A stretch of DNA of 64,000 nucleotides from Dendrocalamus latiflorus (GCA_017311315.1 CM029660.1:36537507-36601506); one strand, 5' to 3'; shown: positions 48,701 to 60,778, counted from the stretch's first letter. Notes: generated by a model not told the origin, from the letters alone. Made by a program: numbers and translations.

Positions 48701-51175
48701 AAATATAGAAAAAAGTTTATTTTGCAGGCATTATAAACCGAAGGCGCTACACTTCGTCGCCTTGTCCCGCTTGGATCTGGCCGGTCGTCTTCATCCGCTG
48801 CAGGACCCCACCATCGTTCGTCTTCTGCATTGGCGTCGAAGGTCTTCCATTGACGTCATGACCGCTACCTAGCAGCTCGAGGACGAGCTGCATGTCCGGG
48901 AGGGGTGTAATGTCATAGACGTGGGCCTTAGGCCTAGTCGGTTCATTATTAGGAATTAGAGATTATATTCTATTTGAGTTAGAGATTAGTTTCCATTGTT
49001 AGGGATATAATTAGAGATATGATATGAGTTTCCATATTATTAGAGATAGGATTGGAATTAGATTCGATCTGTTAGGGGGAGCCCATCTATATAAGAGGGC
49101 TACCGCATGCTATTGAAAGGAATCAGAGAAATATCGCCATCCTCTTGGTGGTGTTTACCCTGGTTCATAACACATATATTATGTAATGCTAGGCTCTCGC
49201 AGATCCTCTTGGTTGTAAGCTCTTGTAGCTTTGCTAATAGCAGACATTTAGTTCACCAACATAACTGAAATCACAAAACATTTTTTCCCACTGACTGACA
49301 GTAGAATAATCAGAACCACCTAGTTTTGATATTGATATTTTGATCTATTGTCTATTATGCAATGTTAGGCTCTAGAAGATTATTCCTGATTGTAAACTCT
49401 TATAGCTTCGATGATTGCCAATATTTGTTTCGTTGACAAAACTGAAAGACCAAAACATTTTCCACCAATGACAAACAGAAAACCAGAAGCATCTTGTTTC
49501 AATATTAATATTTGTCCATTGTAATTCTCTCAGCAGTATTTTTTCCCCAAATATTAAGTGGTATGAATTAGAATACCTGAAGAAAGCCAACCATCAGTAT
49601 ATTGGTCGGTCAAACTGTACAAATCATTCCAGACTTTGACCATGTTGTGGTCCAGAATTTTTTCCAAACCCTGAAAACACAAAAACAGTTCAGCTTAGTG
49701 ACCACAAACATGACACTAATGGAAATAGTAGAAATTAATGATGGCAGGAACAATAAAATGGTAGCTAAAAAACTCTCCAACAAAAAAATGATAGCTGAAA
49801 GTGCTTATCTAATTCTGATGCTCTCAAAATATTCCAGTACTGAACTTTAGAGACCCCATTACTTACCGTTTCTAAAACAAGTTTTTGCTAATATCAAAAC
49901 CTCTGTACAAAACAGCCTACATCGAAAATCTAAGTCCCAGTGGGGGCATCATTCCATCAGTTCTGGTACCAGCTATAATCCTACATCTACTGTGATTCAG
50001 CTGCCTAATCCTAATCTACAAAACGGGCATACTTTTTTTGGACATTTCTCCCAGTCAACTTAATACAAGATTACCCTATGAAGTCAAAACCCCTTTCTTG
50101 CCATGTGGCAACTATTTGACAAAATATAGACAAGTGCTCAATGTAAAGCTTGCATTGAAATGGCAAGACCTGTCCAAACATATATTTCCACGGTCTGGTT
50201 TGCCCTCATGCCAATACTAGTGATCTGGTTAGAAGCCTACTTGGCTCAGTTAAGCACATGTATGTATGCTAGATTGATAAATAGAGATATCAGCATTAGT
50301 ACACCAAGGTCGGACTACTCTAATTGATCAAACACCAAAAAGAAGCTATTGCTTCAGCAAACTGAGATTGTCCGCTCATTCTTGCAAAATGAAATGAAAT
50401 ATCATAGTTTGACTTAAAGAGTGATCTGGGCACTGCACTTCACCATATTTAGAAGGCTCACTCTTAAATGCCACAGTGCTGTTTTATCTCATATAGCAAA
50501 AGTTTAAGGGAAATAGTGTTAGATAAGGTAGTTCTTGTGACACCTTTGCATACTTCTCTCCAATAGCACGATGCCTATAAGCAAGCTTCCTTTTATTCAC
50601 ATCATCATAAGGAGAACTAAAGCAGTCGGCCTCAAAATCATATGTTCTCAAGTCTTTCCCATCATCATATTCACTCAAAGCATTGATATAGGGTTCGTTG
50701 TAATTCTCAATCTGCATTTAGTGTGAGAGCAAAACAGTCAGTTAATAAAAATGACATATAAAACAGCTTAGCCATAACATTGAGAGAAGAATTTGTAATA
50801 CAGTTTTGGTATTTCTAGTAACATCATCATTCCTGACAAGATACAGCCATGATGACACGCATACGAAAATGTGTTTACAAATACAGTGATCTAGTAAGTA
50901 GCCAGCAGATATGATTTGAGGTGCTGACTGACCTCCTCATAGAAGAAGTGCTCATCGCAGAGTTCAAGAATAAGGTTCTCCCACCGCTTCCCTGTATCAA
51001 TACTTTTATCATGGTCCTTGAGGCCATCAAAAGCCCCAGCATATGACCCATCCAGCAGTGACTTGAGCAAAATAAGCGTTTCATCCATGTCCCAGATGTA
51101 CACCATCATAGGCTGATCTGCCACAGCATCAGTCGAAGTTTCGCTGTTAGCTGAAGCAGAGACAACCTCGTCCAT
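45774..51175 (-). CDS. EYA: Eyes-absent (EYA) homologue, HAD-type protein phosphatase
   Basis: Coding exons 51175-50933, 50711-50544, 49670-49577, 46466-46311 and 46024-45774 join in frame to 303 residues. VYIWDMDETLILLKSLL near residues 25-41 carries the DxDxT HAD nucleophile motif of EYA tyrosine phosphatases. HNMVKVWNDLYSLTDQYTDGWLSS and CIVTSGSLIPSLAKCLLYRL follow. IGDGHEECSAAQIMKWPFVKIEF near the C-terminus gives the metal-binding acid motif. Plants have EYA as a short, catalytic-domain-only protein, as here, without the animal activation region. A non-coding first exon (about 52050-51842, donor TTG/GTACGG) probably precedes the acceptor at 51187. The fourth coding intron (3.1 kb) contains a complete LTR element in antisense. 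The coding sequence is intact. Confidence 0.92.
46882..49172 (+). mobile_element. Complete, young non-autonomous LTR retrotransposon in EYA intron
   Basis: A 2,291-bp element with two LTRs of exactly 262 bp (46882-47143, 48911-49172) that read identical base for base by eye (TGTCATAGACGTGGGCC to GGTTCATAACA). A perfect 5-bp duplication, CATAT, flanks it (46877-46881, 49173-49177). TTGGTATCAGAGCC two bases after the 5' LTR is the initiator-Met primer site. GGGAGGGGTGTAA before the 3' LTR is the polypurine tract. The interior has a short frame (47189-47548) with a helical, Glu/Ala/Arg-rich part, then a very GC-rich, Pro/Arg/Ser-biased stretch (47640-48600) and an A-rich stretch (48664-48716). 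There is no protease, integrase or reverse transcriptase, so it must move in trans. Confidence 0.95.
47189..47548 (+). CDS. Short ORF inside the non-autonomous LTR element
   Basis: A 119-codon frame starting 45 bases after the 5' LTR, the usual gag position. The first ~65 residues form a likely helix (GEAFLNLHALLEKICTERE, then EAKQEAARRAEEATD). The rest is Pro/Ser-rich. I recognise no domain. It may be a relic gag leader or a small protein kept by the family. Confidence 0.4.
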   Translation: MDSAIRPIAESLAIMKASAEKMASGNLGKGLGEAFLNLHALLEKICTEREEAKQEAARRAEEATDIDLLAVRGEEDEADPLPPALLHLSPPTMRRTRLTSSPSPSSPAMAMERPTVEPC

Positions 51176-52054
51176 TCCACTCCTGCTGAAATACGGGATT
51201 ACATCACACTAGAATCCAAAACTGCATGGACGAACTAGAATCGAGCAATGTTAAGTTGGTACGCTACCAAAAGGCGCTGCTGGTTACAAAATTTACTATA
51301 TGAGGCCTGACACATTATTGTTAGAACACAAGACAGAACACGGTGTCTAATCCTGAAATTCAACACATTAATTACATATGTTCCAATATAGAGCTAAAAT
51401 ATTTCAAAAAGATTTTTTTTTGCCATATCCCCCGTTCCATGTTGGCTCCTTCCCTTATCTCACTGTGCTGCCTTCACTAAATGAAGAAGGATCCTTTTAT
51501 CTTACATCTAACACGTTTGAGACTCACCGTGAGATTTGCCCAACATGAAAGCATACATCAGTGCCTTGGCGGGCAAATACTAGCCGGTCTACTCTACTGA
51601 CTCCCCCTACCCAATAGGCAGTGGTGCCTCTTCCTTCTCAGTCAGGGGCGGAGTTAAATTTTGGCGAGACAAGCTAAGCAGAAGCTAGTATAAGAACAAC
51701 AATCCAATCAAATACGCAGGCAGCTTACTGGACGGATCCGAGTATATATGATAGAAAGAAGGAAAGATTTGGATTTGACTGCTCACAGCAAAAGGAAACA
51801 ATCTGAGAACAATCGAAGCAAGCTACATTAGGGGTTCCGTACCAACAGAAGAAATCAGAGGCAGGCTAGTAGACCGAGGTGCGGGGCGGCGCCGGGGAGC
51901 TGCGAGATTGAATTGGGATCGGCTGCGGCGGCGGTCGGAGTTGGAGATGTGGGAATCGGGAACCGGAGCGGGTCTAATCTAGGGTTTGGGGTGCTTCGAA
52001 TCTCCACACCACGCCTCCTCACCTCTACTTCTGTCTGTGTGCGTGTAGGAGATT

Positions 52055-52195
52055 GGATCATATACCCTCCCCTTAGTTGGGAAATTCAGGATTTACCCTC
52101 CCACCTCAATGATATGTGAAGTCATCATAAGTCACTGACGCGTAGGCCAGGAGAGTAAATCCTGAATTTCCATCTAAGGGGAGGGTATATGATCA
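52055..52195. mobile_element. Foldback MITE at EYA transcription start
   Basis: GATCATATACCCTCCCCTTAG and GGGAAATTCAGGATTTACCCTCC on the left pair with their complements on the right (CTAAGGGGAGGGTATATGATC), leaving a loop of about 60 bp. It lies exactly at the 5' end of the likely EYA leader. I could not define a target duplication outside the inverted repeat. Confidence 0.75.
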
Positions 52196-52216
52196 ATAAA
52201 ACCGTGCGTGTATGAG

Positions 52217-54775
52217 CAGGGCTGGAAACGAACCGACCCGGCTCGCCCAGGCTCGGCCCCGCTCGTTAAGGAAACGAGCCCAAGGTTTAGCTCGGCTCGG
52301 CTTAAATGCAGGCTCGAGCTGGCTCATTTGGCTCCTGAGCCGTGCATGGTTTTTTTTTCCTGCATAACACACTATATGTAACTCCGTCATGGCCACATGA
52401 TGTGTGTAAAAAATATATTAAGTACAGGAGCATATTTAGTGCTAGAGGGCTTTTTAGTGCTAAAATACTAAAACTCATCAACCCGTATGGCTCGCATAGA
52501 GAAAGGTGGAAGCATCCCAACTCACACACTTTTTCATAAAAACCCCCCACGCAGTTGAATCCTTTCATGAATAAGCCCTCAGCCATCTCCCTCTCTCTCA
52601 GGTTGTTCCCTGATCTAGTCCGACGCCTCCATATCCCTCTCGCCTCCCTCCTCGGCCTGCCCTAGCTCCCTCCCCGGCCTCTATCACCGCCCCACCCTCT
52701 CGTCCCCGCACCATCGTCGCCCTCTTTGGGTAGTTTTGGGCGGACGGCGCTGTCTCCCTCCCAGCCCTCGGCGTCGGCCCCTCCTTCCCTCGAGTCATGA
52801 GAGGATCTTGTTGGAGCATTCTCTAGGCTACAATGGCAGATGTTGATGACTCTTCTAGTACACGACCAAACAAACTGCCCCTGAATGAGTGAGTACTTAT
52901 CCCTCTACTTACTGGCCACAAACTTGCATTACCTACATTTCATGTGTATGATGATTGATAAGTTCTATAATCTGCACTAGAACTGCAGATTATCTTTCAT
53001 TTAAAAGTTCTTTGAGTCGTAAAATGTATACCCCAATTTGGATGGTCTGGATGCAAGAACCTAGGTTGAATTCTAGCTGATTTTGCCTGGGTTGTATTGT
53101 GCTTTCATTTTTCTAGTTTATGATATGGCAATGAACAATATATCATTATGATTACCAGTTATCCCTTTTGTTTCCCTTTAATGTTTGTCTATTAAGTTCG
53201 GCCCAACATGTGAATTTAGACATAGAATTGAGAAAATTGAGAGGAAATTGTCGGTTAGCTTACTAATTGTTATGGCATGCAAGTTAGAAGCACCCAAAAA
53301 TATACCAGTAGTTATTCTTACCTTCTATGAATTATTAGGAGAGTCTAATTTCACTTTATACAATTTGGTTGTCTGCTCTTCAAAGATTATAAGTTTTGGA
53401 TGGGAAGATAGCTCTGATTGTCTATTTGATATAGTTGTGAAGTATTTATAGGTCTAAATGTCTGGTCATTTAGTTTTATAACTAGAACTACTTATGTTCA
53501 CTAAATCATTTGTTTTCTTTGGGTTTGTTGACGTTGCACTTCGCTATCTTCCAGCTTTTCTTCTACTTATTCTACAGCTTGTATTGGAGTATGGAAGAAT
53601 ATACCACAAGCATTGGAGTTTTCATGTCATTACGACCATCTCTTATCCAGCTAGAAGTGCACACCAAATACTCAACCATATTCGAGTGTAGAGAACTCTG
53701 ATAACCATCTAGAACTCTACCTCTAGCATTAAAAGTTGATTTCAAAGATACAGTGCTGGCTAGTAAAGTCAAGAAATTATTCATCATCTTTGACACTACC
53801 AGGAATCTATGTGCATTCAAATTCCACCACTCAAGCAATTTGATGCAATATCACATCAGCACGACAATAACCCAATAAGGTAACATGCCAACAACAACAA
53901 GTGCACTTGCATCGACTTACACCTTAAATTAAACCTAACATTTCAATTGGAGAGAGTGGAGAGTCACCGAGGCTTCTAGGGTCAATGTTGGTTGGGCGAG
54001 GTGATGAGGTGGCAGTGAACTGGAGTTGATGAGGCAAATGGCAGCAAACTTCTTCACTCCACGTGCACGAGACTCTATGCTTGGTTGGCGCTCCATACAA
54101 CAGCCTCTAGCGTCGATGGAGGCGGTTGAAGCTAGGAGGGGGAGAGACAACGGCGTCAAGGAGGTGGAGGCATCGGGGAGAGACGATGGCAAGGGCGATG
54201 GTGGCGTGGGCAGGTGGCAGTGTGGTAAGACAACGACAGTGGTGACTAGCCCTAACCCTAGCCGGCAAGGGGGACAGCAACTGTCAGGGAGAAGGGGGCC
54301 TACCGCGATCAAGGAGAAAGCGGGTGGCGGTGAGCGGGAGAAGTGGGGTGGCGGCTGGTGGGGAGAATGGGGCTGTAGCCGCCGAGGAGGAGTGTTGCGG
54401 CCAGGGAGAAGGGGGCGGTGACGGTCGGGGAGAAGGCGGCAACGGTAGCTACAACAAGTGCGGTGGTGCCAACCAGGGAGAAGGAGGGTGCGTCTATCGG
54501 GGGAGAGATGCGTATGCACGGAAGAAGTGTTGTAGCCTGTGGTTGGGGTTGGGGAGTAGGGACTTGACCTGGTCTTCCTGGGCCGGGTAGCGCTGGTTCT
54601 ACGTGCCTAACGAGCCCACCAAGCAGCCCACGAGCGGCTTGAGCTCGGCTCGTTAACAAAGCGAGCTATGAATGAGGCTTGGCTCGGCTTGTGTGCATCA
54701 CGAGCCTGAGCCAAGTTGGCTTGAGCCTATTTTGAGCTAAGTTGGCTCGTGAGTCTCGAGCTTTTTTCAGTCCTA
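52217..54775 (-). mobile_element. hAT-type element upstream of EYA, 2.56 kb
   Basis: Ends CAGGGCTGGAAA (left) and the complement TAGGACTGAAAA (right). The flanking 8-bp duplication has one mismatch: TGTATGAG (52209-52216) and TGTATGAA (54776-54783). Both ends hold many GGCTCG and CGAGCC motifs in inverted order, the sub-terminal repeats of hAT elements. A decayed hAT dimerisation domain lies at 53640-53838 on the - strand. The stretch 53930-54590 is GC-rich and GGA-repetitive, unlike the rest, and may be captured or low-complexity filler. No full transposase. Confidence 0.82.
53640..53838 (-). pseudogene. hAT transposase C-terminal dimerisation domain remnant
   Basis: The - strand frame reads MLEWWNLNAHRFLVVSKMM, then FLTLLASTVSLKSTFNARGRVL and VEYLVCTSSWIRDG. 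This is the order of the hATC dimerisation domain (W....RFP.L, ....P.S...SE..FS..G....). Several key residues are changed and there is no upstream catalytic or BED zinc-finger part, so it is a relic. Confidence 0.8.
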
Positions 54776-55331
54776 TGTATGAAGAAGCTCTTTGTTTTTT
54801 AATGAATAAACTGGCCACCTGTCGCTCTACCATTAGGCATGTTGCTTCTGCTTATCTGTACTGGTAGTGGTGGATCAGCCAGTAGCCATCAGCTTCTTTT
54901 GCATTGAACACTTTTGCCATCAGTTTACTTTAGATGACCCGTTGCTTATCCTACGTTGTGTTCGTCGTGCTGCTGCCAGAGGATTTCTTTTTCCAACCAA
55001 AACTGCAAGAATGGTTTCGAGCAAATTGATGTCGATCATATCGATTCTTCGCTCGCTTCTTTTATGCGCAATCTAAATTCAGTCAGACTTTTAAAACAAG
55101 GGGCATGATCGATTCCTTACTTCTCCTAGTTAGTAACTGCAACTGCTCCAGGCTTCGTCCCGGGACAGAGAAGAATTAACAATTCAGCAGCTAACGTACG
55201 TATCAACATAGACGCGTTGTGTTCCCAGAATACACGATATAATTTACGAGATGTTTGTTTTCTTGCCACACAAGACAATGGGGTTTTATTTGGCCCTTCT
55301 CGGCGCCAGCTAGCTAGAATCCTGAATTTAG

Positions 55332-58300
55332 TTAATACACATCGGAAACTTTGGTGATCTTCGCCAGGCAATTGTCCACAGGCCGGGGGTGAGGCAGATA
55401 TCTCATCTGGCACTTTGGATTTGTCCTTGTCAGCCTGCAAGCGCACAACAAACAACATCTTCTTTTGAGCATTCAGATATAGTATAATATAACATTTTGA
55501 ACAAAGTCGTAACAGTTCTTTTTTCCTGACTTGCGTTCTGGAAACAGGAGCTCTAGTCTTGATTCAGATTTCAGGAAGGTAAACTGTTTCTTCATCCGAC
55601 ATAATAGATGATTTTTACATCTGTTCAGCTATACCAGAGTGGAGAATAAACGCAACAGGTTGGGCTTATCTATGTTCTCGTTTAACCATTGCAATTCAGA
55701 AATAATACACAATTTCTTTGGAATTGCATTACAAGCACAGCCCTGTAAAAGCTTACTAGGTTTTTTTAAAACCGATAAAAGCTTACCTGTAACCAAGGAG
55801 GAAATGGTGGAGGAAGACAGAGATCTCCAGCTTTGCAAGATCATTTCCAGGGCACAGTCTCGAACCCAGCCCGAAAGATAGGAACGTCCCGGCTCTCGGC
55901 GGAGGACCCTGAAAAAGAAAATCACTGAAATAGTCAAGAAATGTATATCTGAATTTAAGATCCTTGGTTACATTCATTCAGAATGCCATTCTTTTCAGCA
56001 AATTCTGTTCAGAGGAATGCCAAATGCCACTCCCACCTTCCATCTTGAAGGGTTGAACTTCTTGGGATCAGGATACACTTCAGGATCCATGTGCACACTT
56101 CTGTACCACAGCTGAACCTTCCAACCCTTGGGTATCAGATAGCCTGTTGAGTTGTTGATTGTAAGAATCAGGCAAAACTAATCACTAAATGTGGTCGCTA
56201 ATGAAAGAAGATAAATATGACGTTTAATTCTAAAGCGCACCGTTCACAAAGACATCTTTGGTTGCCTGACGGAATGACACGAATGAGATGTTGACAAACC
56301 GCAGCGTCTCATCGATAACCTTCAGATTTGCCATGTCAAATATTACATTTAAGCACTGCTTGTATTGTTTTAATTATCTAGAGTATGTTAAGCTCAAGGG
56401 TGTACCTGTGAGAGGTACTCCATCTTCCTGAAATCCCTCAGGTTTAGTCCCTTCTGTGTTGGTGGAATGCTTCTCATGATCTCCTCTTGCTCGGCCTGAA
56501 AATGCATCAATGAACTAACTGATTGTTGATCAACTGGTTACAAAACCAGCGTTGGATTCATATAATCATGAAGAACTCAGAATGGTTTGATCGAAAGCAG
56601 TAATCGGTCGGAATACACATGTACCTTTGCCATTGCGAAGATCTCCGGGTTCTCCTGCAGAAACACGGTAGCCCACATGGTGATGTGGCCAGAAGACTCA
56701 TGCCCCGCGTTAAGGTACATGACGAGCATGTCAATGATCTCCTCGTCATCCAGCCTCCTCCCATGCTCGTCTTCGACCTCGATCAGGCGGTCCATCATGT
56801 CCATGCTTGTCCTTGTGAATTCTTTCGGCGGCGCTGCCCTCCTCTCGTTCAGGATACCTTGCAATACTGACACCAGCTTCTTGCGAGCCTGAAATGTCCA
56901 TCAAGTCTGCATCAGTCAAGAACTGAACACTCTGGATAATCATATGCCAATTGCAAAATCACAAATAGTACATATGAGAATTGAGAATAGGCATATGTAG
57001 TTTGCATGAACCAAGATCTGCACAGTTTAGATGATCATGTGATAGGCAAAATCACAAGACTAAAATATTGTTGATGCCTTGAGAGCCCTATGATAAGCAA
57101 AGCCAGGGATGTTGACAGCCATGGCTCTAATCCCGTAGTTGAGGTTGGTGTAGCTCCTCTCCAGCGCCTCCATCGTCCGGTCGTCGGCGCCGCTCATGAA
57201 GATCTGCACGATGATCTTGAAGGTCATCCGCCTCAGCTCCGTCAGGAACTCGATCTCGCCCATCTCCGACCACTGGCGCAGCGACGACACGACGGTCTGG
57301 TCGATGAAGCCGAGGTAGGTGCTGAGCGCCTCGAAGCCATTGATCGGCGCCGCCGTCAGCTTCCGCAGCCGCTTGTGCTCCTCATGCGGCATGCTGACGA
57401 AGGACTTGCTGCCGATGAGCGTGACGGTCGCCTTGGGCCACCCGTTGACGAAGCTCTCGTCGTCCATGAGCACCTGCTTGCACGCCTCCGGGGTCGTCGC
57501 AAGGATCGTCGGGCTGCTGAACATGAAGGCCTTGTACAGCCCGGTGCGCCCGAACCTGCGTGCCATGGAATTCAGCTTCAGCATGCAGAATGATGAATGA
57601 TTCCCTTTTCTTTGGTCATCAATTCGCAGGATTCTTTTTTTTGCCTTTCATTTCATCAGTATTTTGTTTGCCTTCTGCAACAGCTCATGTGCCAATGATG
57701 TGGTGTCGCGTACACTGCAGTTAATTGTACAAATCCTACCTAGCCAGTCACAGCCTTGAATGTACTGAAGCCTAGCTTGTTAGAACTACTTTGCAAAAGA
57801 AAGGTGCTCATGCATCTCTGATCACTTGTGATTTGCGTATGAAGGGACAGAAGCATTTTGCTGTGATGCAGACAGTACAGAGTACAACTACACAAACTAT
57901 TGTTCTTGCAGCAGTATGAACTCCATGTCTTTAATGTTTCTTGGCAAAAGGCAATACAGCTTGCAAAACAGAAAGTATCAGCCTCTGAAGAACATAAGCA
58001 TTTTTAACATGAAGATATGGACACTAGTAACTGGAATACACTAAAAGTTACCAAATCACTTGAATGTTCAGATTACTTTTGCCTGACCTATAGTCAGAGA
58101 AGAATCCACAGATACAACAGGGGGAGCATCTTTTGATGCGTACCCTAAAGCAAGTCCATTTGATTCAAATCAAGCCTCCAAGGGCAATAAGACCTAGTGT
58201 TGAAGTTTACGACCACTTCAATAGTCGTTATGGCCACTTAGAATCTGGCTACGACCATGTTGTAGCTGCTCTGACCACGCCTCCAAGCTCCGATCACGTA

Positions 58301-59555
58301 CTCGTAACTTCAGCTGACAAAAATTACGACAAAGTTCATGCTGCGCTACGCTCTTTCGACCACGTAGTAGACTCGATCATCGTAGTCATAACTCGATTAC
58401 GACCACGCTATGACTCTATCGACTACCGTGATTGTAAAGCTTGCGACCACTTTGAAGACCTGATCACCGTGGTCGTAACCCGTTTACGACCACGTCTTCT
58501 GCTCCGCGACCTAATTCATTTACGACCACGTCTGCGAACCACGTGGAACTCGATACTCGATAGTTTTCCTAGAGCCAAAACCGCTCCTTCTTTTCTTCTT
58601 TTTATCTCTCTGTTCGATCACACCAATCGCTTTGATCACACCGATCGCTTCGACTCTTGCTGTTCTCTCATTACATTGTTGTCATTTTATACCCGACTCT
58701 ATGACTACGACACAAAGATAACTACGCCTCCGAGACCAACTCGAAAACTGACTGGAACTTGTACATGACTTGTACACATACTAAACACTTAAACCTACTC
58801 GAATACAACTAAACAAGATCACTAACTCTAACACCTAGCTTTCCAGGCCAACCAAAGTTGCCCGCAACAATTGAATTTTTTTTCAAGAGGCTTTTAGAAG
58901 CGACGTCTAGCTTCCAAGGCGAAGACCAGGATCGAAGTTTGCATCATTCCACCTCTAACATGTTGTTAGTCGTCTGCATGTTCATAGATATCTTAAGACT
59001 CTGACTCACTATACACAAAAACGGCAATTTTGTCCAAAGATTGATAATCTTGCAAACAAAAAGGGAGTTAAAAATCATAAGTGAAGACGAAATAGTTTTT
59101 TTTTCCATGGACTCAGAAGCTATGGTCCATGGTAGAACAAGTCTACGACAAGCAAAAGTGCAAAACCCCAGGCCCAGGCAAAGCCCGGCCCGCTAGCAAT
59201 GCAGCGAGGCACTAACACCTGGGCGGGCCCGACGTACGTGTGCACGTAGCAGCAACGGACGGCCTCGAGATTCGTGGAAAGGGAGGGAGGGCGGCGGTTG
59301 CCGCGGCACTCACCGTCGGATGAAGGAGCCGATGAAAGCGTCCGGCTTGCCGGACTTGAAGGCCCGGAGAAAGGCCCACATGCCGCCGACGAGCGGCCAC
59401 CCCATGTCCCCCGGCGGCAGCCTGGCCCTCCTGCCGGCGCCGAGCGACGCCACCCTGGCCCACTCGTGGGCCCTCCGGACGACGACGTCGACCACGACGG
59501 CAGTGAGCACGGCGACGGCCCACAGGGCCGGTCCCGGCATGCCCTCCTCAGCCAT
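55332..59555 (-). CDS. KAO: ent-kaurenoic acid oxidase (CYP88A cytochrome P450)
   Basis: An ER-bound P450 that converts ent-kaurenoic acid to GA12 in three steps of gibberellin synthesis. Eight exons (59555-59314, 57555-57078, 56888-56625, 56495-56406, 56319-56241, 56143-56037, 55908-55787, 55434-55332) join to 494 residues with no break. An N-terminal hydrophobic anchor (PGPALWAVAVLTAVVVDVVV) is followed by a Pro-rich LPPGDMGWPLVG hinge. The I-helix has NAGHESSGH (residues 300-308), the K-helix ETLR (362-365), and the haem loop FGLGSRLCPG with Cys 439. DPEVYPDPKKFNPSRW is the meander. Intron 2 has a GC-AG border (AAG/GCATCA at 57078/57077). Intron 1 (1.76 kb) holds a repeat. The CYP88A assignment rests on overall sequence likeness and is firm; in grasses this gene is typically single and essential. 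Confidence 0.95.
58110..58985 (+). repeat. Repeat in KAO intron 1
   Basis: It begins ACAACAGGGGGAGCATCTTT, a purine tract like the one before a 3' LTR. It continues with about a dozen TACGACCAC or CGACCACGT phrases (58205-58550) and ends without clear borders near 58985. Probably part of a retrotransposon; the open frame 58133-58768 across it looks accidental. Confidence 0.45.
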
Positions 59556-59651
59556 CCGCTCTCAACGCCGATAAGAGCTAGCAGAGGATCGATCAATGCG
59601 TCCTTCCTTCCTTGCTTGCTTGTGTGTCTAATTTGTTTCGGACGGGCCGGT

Positions 59652-59659
59652 TACTTATA
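59652..59659 (-). promoter_or_regulatory. Likely TATA box of KAO
   Basis: TATAAGTA on the - strand, about 100 bp upstream of the ATG, next to a CT run (GA run 59661-59672 on +) like the Y-patch of grass promoters. The leader would be about 70 nt. Confidence 0.55.
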
Positions 59660-59759
59660 CAGAGAGAGAGAGAGACATAATTAGCCTTTTCATTTATTTC
59701 CATTGGCGCGGCCACGCCCCGAGAATTTTGATCACAAAATGCACTGTTGATTACCATAA

Positions 59760-59890
59760 GAGCAACTCCAACAGTAACCCTCAAAACAGGGCCCCTACTT
59801 TTTATTTGAGGGCTCCCCCTACTTTTGAGGGCCCTGTTTTCTGGAATGCACTCCAGCAGGAGCCCTCAAAACAGGGCCCCTACTTCTCAA
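59760..59890. mobile_element. MITE fragment in the KAO promoter
   Basis: Starts GAGCAACTCCAACAGTAACC and repeats CCCTCAAAACAGGGCCCCTA twice with inverted pieces between. It is the same family as 2056-2465 but truncated on the right, since no CTGGAGTTGCTC end is present. It ends about 100 bp upstream of the TATA box. Confidence 0.75.
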
Positions 59891-60267
59891 TTCCCACTAT
59901 TTCTTCAACATTTATGCATATGTATGGGACAAAAGCGCAATATATAATAAAATATTTATGATTTCTCAATTAGAGACAATATTAAATTTATGAATTCAAA
60001 TACGAATATTCTTATTTAAATTTAAATTTGTTCCGAATATAAGCTAGCAAGTAGAAAATACAAAATGCTGAATTCTTGTCAAACAAATACTAATGAACAA
60101 TTATGATTATTAGATCTTCCATTAAGCAAATAGCAAACGAACAAGTAATAATTTTATCTTAATCTTATCAGAATTTTAGTAACATGCCATTACCATCAAA
60201 TGGAACGATCTTGGAGTACTATTGTGTTCATGCAATTAAGCTAAAATAAAGGGGAATTCAATAATAC

Positions 60268-60778
60268 CATTCTCAAGTGCTTCTTGTGCTGACTGAAGCA
60301 GTGCAATCGACTCGACATACGAATCAAGACCTGAATGAATCCCTCCATTCTCACCCTTGCCGACACTCCCCTCCTCAAAGACACGATCATTGTCGTCGGA
60401 ATCACCGTTCCCCATTACCAAACTCCCTACTACACTCCCATTTTCCTTATAGAAACCTCCTGCTGCAGACCGCACCTCCTCATTTGGAGGTTTCTCGCCA
60501 TCAGTGTACAGAAACTTGTGAACGCCATTGCTGCTGATGCCAGCACTTGATTGGCGCGCGTGAGCCGCGCTTGAGCTGCGGAGGTTGGACTCCACACTGG
60601 AGCGCGAGTTCTCCGCTTCGACCGTGGAGGTGGCTACAGCGGGAGCGCGCGCACCAGCGCCGCGCGCGCGTGCAGCTCGGAGGTTCTTGCTGTGAGCAGC
60701 GGCGCCTGGGGCGCGGGATCGCGCCCACATGTGGCGCTCGCGGCCGAAGCCACCGAGCGACAAGTCGTGGCGCGGGAG
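60268..60778 (-). pseudogene. Orphan coding exon truncated by the Copia insertion
   Basis: A long open frame on the - strand (up to the LTR border at 60778) ends at a good donor, GAGAATG/GTATTA. The start MWARSRAPGAAAHSK is at about 60731, followed by an Arg/Ala-rich, GC-rich part. A Ser/Gly/Asp-rich part follows (FLYTDGEKPPNEEVRSAAGG, then SLDSYVESIALLQSAQEALE). The composition and the donor look like a genuine first exon. I do not recognise the protein. No matching downstream exons appear before KAO 700 bp away, so it is a fragment, with its promoter displaced by the Copia LTR. Confidence 0.45.

Noticed and set aside
54026..54659. GC-rich open frames in the right part of the hAT element
   Set aside because: Gly/Arg-rich low-complexity translation in several frames, no domain.
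58133..58768. A 211-codon frame in KAO intron 1
   Set aside because: Built on repeated CGACCAC phrases inside an intron of a clearly spliced gene; looks like repeat DNA.
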